A stretch of 64,000 nucleotides of DNA, taken from contig NC_133108.1 in NCBI RefSeq assembly GCF_022965805.1, positions 43,470,051 to 43,534,050 of the forward strand, in the 5' to 3' direction. The notes under the pieces are model-generated. The model saw only the letters and a program-made list of their open reading frames with translations. It was not told the origin of the DNA and did not search any database. Shown piece by piece: positions 8,461 through 18,311 of the stretch. The position numbers and the translations under genes are program-made. This DNA is from Primulina eburnea (Eukaryota > Streptophyta > Magnoliopsida > Lamiales > Gesneriaceae). Numbering within the stretch: position 1 is the stretch's first letter; each line of letters opens with the position of its first letter.

Positions 8461-8726
8461 AGAGATCTTTGCTCTTAGCCCCTATCATGTATTATTTTCA
8501 AAAATTGATCTTTTGCTGTACGCTCTAAGGTAGGAAACGAATTAGAGCTGTGCTAAGTATTGCTGAAGGAATCTGCTTAGTAACCATCGGTTGCGATCGT
8601 GTGGTTGGACTGTGAGGAGCAGTTCGTAAAAAACGGTGGATATAACCCGGTGGTACTCTAGTCAAAAAGGTAAAAGATTCAATTTATTTTACGGAAGCAT
8701 GATGGGCCTTTTACTACAAAAAAGAA

Positions 8727-8861
8727 ATCAATTATTTAAAATAAATATATAAGGGCAAACTTGGAAATTTGAGGGATATGGGGAGTTGAAACAAAGTTTT
8801 AATGGGGTAGGGAGTAAAGAGGAGGTTGAGAATGGAAATAGGGAGTTTTTGACAATTTTCC
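8727..8861 (-). repeat. Right terminal inverted repeat
   Basis: Reverse complement begins GGGAAAATTG, contains ACTCCCTA twice, GCCCTTATATAT and AATTGAT. It matches the left repeat in order and spacing over 135 bp with few gaps. The two copies differ at about one third of positions. Confidence 0.75.
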
Positions 8862-8870
8862 CAAGATTTA
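8862..8870. repeat. Target-site duplication, right copy (AAGATTTAA)
   Basis: Identical to 636-644, directly abutting the right inverted repeat. Confidence 0.8.
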
Positions 8871-10385
8871 ACTTAAAATATACTGGTATCGATCTTTATA
8901 ATATAATATAAATAAATTGATTTTTTTTATGGACGATAATTGTCGGTGGATATTCGAATTAATCAATTACTAATAAACCAATAAAATTAAAGCTATTTCA
9001 ACTAGCTAAGACATGCATGATCATGCACGTTGCTCCTTAAAGCATAAGCTAAATTTCCACTTATTATATAATTGAATCGACTTGGATTTAACTTATTTTA
9101 AAATGAAAATTTTATTACATTGAGTGCAAACATATTTAAATGTAAAAATTTAAAATGGAAATTATTTCAATTATATGATTATCTGTAATATATGAGACAA
9201 CATTCTATATTGAAAATGAAAATTTGGAATGGGAGATTAAACAACAAAAACAAAGTGTTTATGGTTATCGACAATGAAACTTTTAATAAATTATTATTAG
9301 TTATTTTGAAGCTCAAGATTTTAATAATCGATTTATCGTTGTATGATAATTCCAGTAAAAATTGATTTTGTTTAAAAAAGATCTAAGATCCGAGTCTTTC
9401 GAATATTTATTTCAAAACGATACAAAGTTAATTGATTTTAAATGAAGGTATTTTCTGGGAACAAACATAGTGTATCATTGATCTTTTGGGGGTCTTTTGA
9501 ATTAAAAATAGTAGTAGAATTATCTTTTAGATTTTCCAATGATAAAATATTTTAGGGAGTCATGCAGTAATTTCTCCTTGAATGTTAAATCGTGGCCTTT
9601 TCAAGTTAAAGCCAAAAAATAAAAATAAAAAATAAAAAATTAACGGCATATACTTGACTTTATTATATATCATCATCATTATTATTATTAAAAATAAATA
9701 AGTTCACTATTTTGTAAAGAGAATCCCTATTCTTTGATGTGAAAATTGGCATAGGTCCATATAAAAAAGGTTGACTAATAATTTTGTCGTGTCCAAAATT
9801 TGTTATAACATAAGATTAGAATAATGCGCTAATGTTTGCTCTTTATGACGAAATATATATTATTTAGTATGATTTTAACGTAGATTCTCAATTTTATTTT
9901 TTTCATATATTAGTCGAAATAATAATTCCATCTGTTTATATTTGTCCAATCCACAAAATTTACGGCTCGCATTGCGACAAACAAATTCTCCCAACTTAGT
10001 TCATTTAGGTGAGAATGGTTTTTTTAATCCCAAAAAACCATCTTTCTTTTTTTTAGCCCCCTATTTCAATTTTTTCCATAAATAATCAACTTTATTTTTT
10101 AAAAAAGACCTAATGAAAACAAGAAAATTTTTTGTTTTAATTTAAATTAATTTTTTTCAAAAAGTAATTATAAAAATAATCGATTGGATATGAACGCAAT
10201 GTTTGTATACAAAAGTATACAATAAATGTGAAGAATTTCCTGAGTAAACTACCTACATTGTTCACATAAGTGATATTTGAATCCAAAAATTGTTTATACT
10301 ATCCAAACTAGCTACCACGTTTTTCATGATGCATACCAAAGAGTACATATAAGTAAAAATTTAAAAAATAATAGCCTTGCCTTAG

Positions 10386-10386
<1 letters not shown>

Positions 10387-10462
<76 letters not shown>
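10387..10462. repeat. Compound (CA)n(TA)n microsatellite
   Basis: About 37 bp of CA repeats run directly into about 38 bp of TA repeats. Likely polymorphic in length; no coding role. Confidence 0.95.
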
Positions 10463-10467
<5 letters not shown>

Positions 10468-11413
10468 AGGACTGACCCACAAAGTAAATTTTGTAATCTG
10501 ACCGATGAAATGTTATTTTTATCTATAAAATATTATTTTTCTTTACAGAAATATCATTTTTTGTTAGTTACATTTTGAAAAAATATTGTGTAGTATATGC
10601 TAATTTGAATGAAAATATTATTTTTCATGTCAAATTATACATGGTAATATATTGATTTGAGTAAAAAATATTTTTTTATGATATAAACTAATTTCGACTC
10701 ATCTCATAAATATAGATCCGTACACATGATACATACTATATATATATATATACACACACACGCGCACAAAACATTAATTATTGCATTTGTAAATGGTAAG
10801 TATTCATGCATCCATATCATATTACCAAAAGAACGGCGGAAAATCATTCAACTTTTGTTCAATTATGTAAAACTTCATAAAGGAAACATCTTTCTAAGTT
10901 TGCAAAATTGTAATAACATTAATAAGATAAAAGTACGTTGACCAGATATATTATCATGATCACGAACGACAACATTATTGTTGTTTTTTCTTCTTATTAT
11001 TATTAAAATATTATTATTTTATTATTAATCAATTCCAAAAGATATAAAGTTCTCGAGAAGGGAATCTCTTTTGATTCAAAAGTAAGCATAATCGTATTTT
11101 TAAATTCTTCACTCATATTTCTAATTCACTTACACACATACATGTGTGTGTGTGGTAAACACTCAGTCAAAGGAATGACATTCATAAGCACTTGATAAAC
11201 GATTCATGAGATCCGTCGACTTTGTAAATATCTTCGCTTTCTAGGTTGTCATGAGATATGACACCTTACTAATTAAATTATTACTACAAATAATCAATTA
11301 TTATCATTACTAGGATCCATTCATTTTTTTAATGGAGGGTATCATTTTTATTTTTATTTTTTTTTCTCCTTTTTTTTTGGAACAATAGCCTAGCCACTTA
11401 ATTAAATGAGTAT

Positions 11414-11588
11414 GTCTCATGTGAGACCGTCTCACGGATCCTAATCTGTGAGACGAGTCAACCCTACCCATATTCACAATATAAAATAATACTCTTAGCA
11501 TAAAAAATAATACTTTTCCATGGATAACCCAAAAAAGAGATCCGTCTCACAAATACGACCCGTGAGACCGTCTCACACAAGTTTTTGC
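11414..11588 (-). mobile_element. MITE, GTGAGACGGTCTCAC family
   Basis: Complete copy in reverse orientation, about 175 bp. It reads GTGAGACCGTCTCAC, GTCAACCCTACCCATATTCAC, ACTCTTAGCATAAAAA, GAGATCCGTCTCAC and ends GTGAGACCGTCTCACAC. Both ends carry the near-palindrome, so a single strand could fold back. Confidence 0.8.
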
Positions 11589-12280
11589 CTAATTAAATAA
11601 TCAATATTTTTTTTATTTTTTAAAAAAAAACCATTTACAAAATTGCGAGTTATCTTTTTTTTAGCTATCAAATCATTGTGTCTTGCAAAATCATTGAAAA
11701 ATTTGAGATCATGGCAGGAAAAAAAAAAGAACATTTATTGATAAATTTAATGAATTAAATATTGATTATTACAAGCATTGAGCGAGTGGTAGGGTATATA
11801 TATATCATGAATTGAACAAGCTCCTAGTGGTGCGAATCATTTGGATCAATTCTTGTCATGTTACTGCAGGCATTATTGAAGAACTTTGATTATCTTGCAA
11901 AATTTTACATTTCACTATAAATTATATATCACCGCTAATAAAAAAAGATTATCTTTTTTCCCGTTTCAAACTTAGGATCTTTGCAAGTACTCGTGGGCAT
12001 ATTATCTTTGTTACACAAGTAATGGGGTCTTGGAGCCTTACCCTTGCTGTTAGACTAAGGGATTCTTGACGAGTAAGGAGGGTTCTTGCAAGTCATCAAT
12101 CTTCTTCACTAAAAATTATGATCTGTTGTTAGCATTGGAAATTCGTTTGAGGTCGGTAAGCTAGAACGGGAATGGGGGCAAACGAGCCACTTGATATTAA
12201 TACAGATGATGGATCCAAATTCAAAGTCTGAATCAGTGAATCGCCCAATAAAATAATTGGATACACATATACATATATGA

Positions 12281-13876
12281 TTAAATGCTGAAGCTGCTGC
12301 ATTTAAATTTGTCATCACATAGCGTCAGCTTCTCAGCTTTCAACACAGCATCAAGAGACAAAGGACAGAAACTCCGTGATGGACCGTAGAAATGAGGAAA
12401 CCGAATATTTGACTCATCGTCCACGGCTTCATAAATCAAGCCGCTCCCAAGCTGCATCCGCCGATTTAAATTTGTTTATATGCCAAAATATGCAGAAAAA
12501 ATCTAATGAGATGTATCCATACATATAAAGCATCTCGTGCATTGGAAAATCTCTGCAAGACTGCCACAAAACTACAAAGCATCTCGTGCATTGGAAAATC
12601 TTCAGATGATATAGTAAGCACAAATGCTCATGATAGTAAAATTATTCGTGTGTTTATAGTAATGCTACCTTCTTTACATCAATCTGAAGTAGGTACAGAT
12701 CCTCCTTCACGTTCGAGAAAAAGTTCTGTAAAGTCGATTGCACCTGCAAGTCAAAGTTGTAATATGCTTTGAAGCTTTCAAAGGACTCCGACTGAAACCC
12801 AGATATAGCTACAAAGGCACACAAGTGACCAGCCAGATAACCTAAACTACATAATAGAGCATGAAGGAAAGGCCAATTTCCACATTGTTAATGATATTCC
12901 CAAAATCACACACCAGAGAGCAGAAAAGATAGGGATATATTATACTAAATTAATTGTTTGATAACCAAAAGATCATGAAGCAACCCGAGTACAGAAACTT
13001 TGCCACAAGAATGCTTTTTCTCTTAAGGTGCGTTTGTCAAATCAATCCAACTTGTTTGGCCATTTTGAATCCATGGAATTGAAATCTCTCGCTTTATATT
13101 TTTAACTGGTTCATTAGCTAGCGTAATGGATTTCAAAAGTTTCTTCATTCCATTCGAGAGAATGTCCTGGCACTCCGCACTAGATCCCCTCAAGCATTAT
13201 AAAACTAAAATCTTTGATGCCCAAAGGGATGTAAACCGTATAGATTTAAAGATTAGTCATTTATTCGGAAATTAAATACTTTCAGAAAAAGAACATTACG
13301 GAATAAGAAATTTTTAAGACAATTTCATTTAGATAAAACCATAACAATGGCGAAATATCATTTTTATTTCCAAATGAAAGGATAAAATCCCAATGACACG
13401 CCACAAACACAAAATTCTCCTTCATATACACAATCAAATCACTTAAGTTCAATTGATCAGCATTTTATAAATTTATGCAAACTTCAAACCGAGGATAGCA
13501 TATGCCTCATTCAATCAAGACTATGCTTCAGTATGACACGAGTGTTGGAAACCGAATCAAATCCCTAACTAGGCACAATCGAACCCACCCCCCCCCCCCC
13601 CCCCCCCCCCTGTTTTCAGAAATCGGAATTTGGTCAGGTGGGTATTTCCATTTTATCTTGATCAACACGTTGCCTAACTTATTCATGTAGGGAAGGTGAA
13701 AATGAAGAAACCTGATGGAGCATGCTCAGGTGAAAACAAGCAGTTGATTTGTCTACATTTCCGCCGTAGGTGCAACCAGTTCTCCGGAGCTCCTCCCACT
13801 CCTCGGCGGTGCTGATTCTGTACACAAATTCCTCCTCATTTCCAATTCCCTCTTTACCTGTAGAATTGGCAGCCAT
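12281..13876 (-). CDS. DUF952-family protein, 136 aa, three exons
   Basis: Spliced minus-strand gene. Exon 1 is 13712-13876 (ATG to CAG|GTTTCT), exon 2 is 12669-12743 (after TTGCAG, ending AAG|GTAGCA), exon 3 is 12281-12451 (after GATGCAG, ending TAA). Lengths 165, 75 and 171 keep the frame and give 136 aa. The protein has FVYRISTAEEWEEL, DKSTACFHLS, a central KEDLYLLQID segment and HFYGPSRSF, the hallmarks of the DUF952 (Pfam PF06108) family shared by bacteria and plants. The biochemical function of that family is not established. The full domain is present, so the gene looks intact. Intron 1 carries a 23-C homopolymer. Confidence 0.85.
13588..13610. repeat. 23-bp poly(C) tract in intron 1 of the DUF952 gene
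   Basis: An uninterrupted run of 23 C on the plus strand (G-run in the transcript), about 100 bp inside the intron donor. Long C tracts are rare in such AT-rich DNA, and the exact length may be an assembly artefact. Confidence 0.9.
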
Positions 13877-14456
13877 TGTCGTGGAGTCCCAATCTCAGAA
13901 CATAAATGAATGTTGTTTTTCAATTGGGATTGTAATTTGGGCCTCTTAAACAGCCCATTGGGCCTGTTTTGTCATATATCTAGTAATAACCTAAAAAATT
14001 ATTTTTAAAATACATTAAATACATAGATGATTATGGTAAAAATATAAATAAAACACTGGGATGATTAATACAAAAACCCCTATGGAAATTAGAATTATAG
14101 TTTTATAGGTTGATATAATTTGTTTTTAGTCCTCCAATTTTATAAAATATGTCATTTTCTAATAATTTTAATATGTTTTCTGTCATATCTAACGTAACGT
14201 CAGATATTTTTATCTTACTGATAATTGTTATTATTACATTAGGCATCTAGACGTTACATCTGCATTATAATTAAAAAACTAAAATTACAAAATAAGTAAA
14301 ATTACTAGAAGATGTTTATGCTACTAAACTATGAGAGACGGTGATGTTACATATATTTGCTTTAACTTTTTTTGTACATTTAAGCTGTGAATGCGTTCAT
14401 TTGGCTATGTATCTATATTTTTTATGTACTTGTTTTATGTGTCATTTGAATTCAGA

Positions 14457-14620
14457 GTAGGTCTCTTATGAGACAATTCACATGTCTATATCTGTGACAG
14501 ACCGACTCAATCCATACTTACCGTAGTTTTGATAAAAAAAAAAGTAATATTTTTTCATGATTGAGTTGGTTTGGAGATCTGTTTTATAAAATTGATTCAT
14601 GAGACGGTCTCACAATAGTT
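14457..14620 (-). mobile_element. Degenerate MITE copy, same family
   Basis: Recognisable by GTCTCTTATGAGACAATTC at one end and GAGACGGTCTCAC at the other, with an eroded internal region. The oldest-looking copy of the family here. Confidence 0.5.
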
Positions 14621-15062
14621 TATGTTTTGAATTTGATGAGTGGAGACTAATAGATAACTAGATTCAAAAAAAAAAAAAAATTATCAAGCAATTGGAATAT
14701 TATTGATCCAATCATATTAATCATTAGGTGGAATAATATAGGTTTACGTACTTACATGCATGTTAATTATCTTAATTTGAAGATTACACACTGTATAAGG
14801 TGCTCTTGCTATTTATTACGTGCAAAAATTTGAATAACTAGGTTTTTACTTAAAACATGTATTTTCACAAAAATAATACTAAAATGATATCTATTTTATA
14901 TAATAAATAATAATTATTACGATTTAATATAAATCTCTTGAATTTTAGATTTATTTTATGATAAGCTACTGAATATTAGAAAATTTAAAATAGCCACTCT
15001 AAAATTTACAATACAGTATATATTACTCATTTGCTTGATTAATATAACTCTTCACGTATAGT

Positions 15063-15247
15063 TGACAAAAACTTATGTTAGACGGTCTCATGGATCGTAT
15101 TTTGTGAGACAGATCTCTTATTTGGGTCATCCATAAAAAAATATTACTTTTTATGCTAAGAGTATTATTTTTTATTGTGAATATCGACAGGTTTAACTCG
15201 TCTCACATATAAAATTTCGTGAGACCATCTCACAAGAGACCTACTCC
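15063..15247 (+). mobile_element. MITE, GTGAGACGGTCTCAC family
   Basis: Near-complete copy: GACAAAAACTTATG, AGACGGTCTCATGG, CTTATTTGGGTCATCCAT, TATGCTAAGAGTATTA and a CACAAGAGAC end, with scattered substitutions. Confidence 0.78.
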
Positions 15248-16601
15248 GTATAGTTTATGTACACGTACATGATGCAAAATGCATGCATGTCATTGTTCTA
15301 TATCTTTATTTCCTCGGAGGCATATTTAGCAGAGAGAATTCAGAAATATAATTTTTTACAAAGTAAAAATACACTCATCAAAATAAGAATTCACTACTTC
15401 TAGAACAATAAAAAAAACAAATTATACAGTTGGCTGACTTCCAACTTTTTCTTGATGACAAGTACATTATATCTCCCCGAGCCCAAGCACGACATGTTTC
15501 ATGTAAATTGGTCTACACAAGTTAGTTTTTGGTTCTCGAGTTGGTCAAAATTGAAGTCTTTAGAATGATAAATCGTGACAACATTTTGATTTTCTCCTAC
15601 AGTACTGTTATATATACACAGAAAAGGAAAAAATAATTTTAAGAAAATTGTAATATCGTAGGGCTCTAGCGACAATTCTCTTCCGATCCACTTGCTAGCA
15701 TTTACTCCATTCACCCACTTAATGACATTTTTTTTTTGCAAATTGATGGCGATTGATTGATGATTCACAAACAGTTACCTGCAAGAATTGGATAGAGCCT
15801 GTGTGGACAATGTGACCAACCTCGATTTTCACCTATTTCAGTCGGACTAGTCCATGAAATCGGCAATTTTCAATGTAGATCGGACCTTCGATTCGCGTCG
15901 ACCAATTAAGTCAACCCAAAAACAATTTCTCCTAGACTTTATAAATTCAAGAAAAATAATATCAATCTCTATGCTTTTTTTGTAGTTTACTGAACTTTTT
16001 ATGATGCATGTGTCAGGGATTGGTTTAGGGTTGCGGTTGGTTGAGGGTAGCTGCTACATTTAAAACAACCGGTGGAAAAGTATTTGAAGGTGGAAAAGTA
16101 TTTCAAGGATGTCATTAATATACATATATATACACTTCTAATTTATCTAATTTTACCAAGTATAACAAAGTACATCTCAATTTTCTAGATATATATGAAC
16201 TGGATCGATTCGTTACACAAATGTAAATTCGTGAAACTGTCTCATAAAAGACCTATTTCGATTGAAAGCATAAGAAAAGATAACTTATCAAGACCCTTAA
16301 ATGATAGATATACACTGTTTTTTCATATATGTTTAATTCAAATGACGACGTTATTTTAATCATACAAGCAAAACTTTAATATACTTTATCACTATTAATT
16401 GAAACTTTAATTTGTTTTTACTATTAAAATGATGATAGGAGTCGTAGGACTTTAATTAAGTTAGCTTTGGAAATCATTGATGGTAGGATGAAAGCTATCG
16501 TGAAACGAAATCAAGGGATGCCATTAAACATAGGTCGTCGAAACAAAATAATACATCTATTAGTGAGAGAGAATAAATGAAATCTACCTTTCTTTCACAC
16601 A

Positions 16602-16780
16602 TAAAAACTTGTGTGAGACGATCTCACGAGTCATATTTGTGAGACATATATCTTATTTTGGTTATCCATTGAAAAATATTATTTTTCATGCTAAAAGTAT
16701 TACTTTTTATTATGAATATGAGTAAGATTGACCCGTCTCACATATTAAGCTCCGTGAGATGGTCTCATATGAGACCCACT
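16602..16780 (+). mobile_element. MITE, GTGAGACGGTCTCAC family
   Basis: Complete copy with GTGTGAGACGATCTCACG, an internal TATTACTTTTTATTATGAATATG segment, TTGACCCGTCTCAC and CATATGAGACCC end motifs. Confidence 0.8.
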
Positions 16781-17615
16781 CTCTTTCATAATAATAAGTT
16801 ATTTTCAAAATATATTATATCTTCTACTAAATTATTAAATATTTTTTATTCCGACTTGGTGATAACTTGACTCTATCATTTGCAGAATCACATCAGCAGA
16901 AGTAGTATAAAAATATATAGTTAAGACTAAAATTTGAGAATATAGTGGATCAAAATCGCAATGAAATAAATTGATAAGAAAAAGTATCTCGTAATTAATT
17001 TTTAAAAAAGGTGAACTTGTTCAGTGGTCGACTACCGAAATAATAATAATAATAATAAAGTTCGTTTAATTGGAATAATGAGATTTAATAAAATTATTGT
17101 AGCCACACAACAAAACGTACCAACTCCTTGTGTGATGCCACGGGAATGTTTTTCAACTAAAGTAAACAATTTCATTAAAAATCGACTGTTCCATGAAATA
17201 TATTTTATTTATTTTTTATCGTTTAATACAATTGAAAAAAAAATACAAAAATATATAATTAAATGTTGGCAGGTCGCATGTATGGTAAATACAAGATGGT
17301 TGGGCGTTGACGGTGGGCTCTGCATTGATTAATTACTCGACTTTTCATAAGTTTAGTTTCAACTTCCATTCCTAGTAGTAATAACACTGGTATTTCAACG
17401 ACCCACATTAATATTTACCACCAAACCAATTAAATATATATATATATATATTTATAATTTTGATATGTTCCATTAACGAAGTATCACTCATATATTATAT
17501 ATACAATTTGAATATATTTCATTATATTCAATAAATGAGCGTCACTTATTGATGATTATAAAGATGAGTTCGGTGGATAAATATTATATCAAAACTATAT
17601 ATATATATAAACACG

Positions 17616-17779
17616 AGTGGGTCTCATGTGAGAAACCGTCTCACGGATCATAATCTGTGAGACGGGTCAACCCTATCTATATTCACAATAAAAAGTAACA
17701 CTTTTAGCATAAAAAATAATATTTTTTCATACACAACACAAATACGACCCATGAAACCGTTTCTGACAAATTTTTGACT
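17616..17779 (-). mobile_element. MITE, GTGAGACGGTCTCAC family
   Basis: Reverse-oriented copy: GTCTCATGTGAGAAACCG, CTGTGAGACGGGTCAACC, ACTTTTAGCATAAAAA. The GAGATCCGTCTCAC segment near the other end is lost. Confidence 0.75.
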
Positions 17780-18311
17780 ATAAACACACGTACTCCGTCT
17801 CAATTAATTATGTTTCTCTTCATGATTATAAAATTTAGGTGGTATCTATTTCCATTTCCCAATTGGCACGTATTATATTACCTTGCACATTCAACCGTTT
17901 ATTAAAGGATACATTGCCAATTGCCACTCTTCCGTCGTAGTCATCTTCATCTTCTTTATCTAAGTACTCCTCATCTGCTACACTTGCATATATAATAGTA
18001 TCTAAGCCGACATCCATTGCATTTTTCTCGATCGTAGACTGAATTCATTGGCCATTCTTTTGCAGTTCAGTAAGTCGTTGTATAATTCTTTATGCTCTTT
18101 TTGAACTGTATATTTTAAATGAAATTCAGAGAGAACTGGTCATATATACATATATCCACATCTGTAGTGGTGGGTCGATCGTGACTTTTTCTTTCCTACA
18201 TTGAATAATACTTTATGGCTGCATGACTTTTGAGTCTTGTTTTGATCGATTAGTAGACCCTTTTTAGCGTTTCTTGTTCTTTCTTAGGATTCTGCTGATT
18301 TCAGCGGAGGA

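Larger units (their letters stand above)
645..8861 (+). mobile_element. Endogenous pararetrovirus inside a TIR-flanked, transposon-like unit
   Basis: An 8217-bp unit bounded by ~135-bp imperfect inverted repeats (outer ends GGGGAAATTG and CAATTTTCCC) and a perfect 9-bp target duplication. Inside is a full caulimovirid genome: tRNA-Met primer-binding site at 798, three short ORFs, capsid, movement protein, protease-RT-RNase H, transactivator-like protein, a small basic ORF, a 35S-like TATA box and poly(A) signals. All large ORFs are open from start to stop. The order capsid, movement, RT, transactivator resembles Solendovirus and Cavemovirus, but capsid and movement protein are separate ORFs here. 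The viral part starts within 20 bp of the left inverted repeat, almost exactly at the primer-binding site. No integrase or transposase is encoded, so any movement as a DNA transposon would need enzymes supplied elsewhere. Confidence 0.85.
8871..12280. other. AT-rich intergenic region
   Basis: About 3.4 kb of AT-rich DNA without a supportable gene. It contains a CA/TA microsatellite (10387-10462) and one MITE copy (11414-11588), listed separately. Reading frames here arise from low-complexity sequence. Confidence 0.6.
13877..18311. other. Intergenic region with four MITE copies and the LACS 5' leader
   Basis: AT-rich DNA between two divergent genes. It holds the MITE copies listed separately and a further short MITE-like fragment near 16220-16255. 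Just before the LACS start, a possible 5'UTR intron runs from a GTAAGT donor at 18070 to TTTCAG at 18303. Open frames at 15499-15768 and 17835-18017 have no recognisable product. Confidence 0.55.

Noticed and set aside
645..8861. Ty3/gypsy retrotransposon or LTR-type terminal repeats for the viral element
   Set aside because: No integrase, no direct terminal repeats; the ends are inverted repeats. Movement protein and transactivator identify a caulimovirid.
10277..10501. ORF with long Thr-His and Ile-Tyr runs
   Set aside because: Translation of the CA/TA microsatellite.
15499..15768. 89-codon minus-strand ORF
   Set aside because: No recognisable family, no supporting splice or promoter context, AT-rich surroundings.
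17835..18017. 60-codon acidic minus-strand ORF upstream of LACS
   Set aside because: Lies in the probable LACS promoter and 5' leader; no family recognised.
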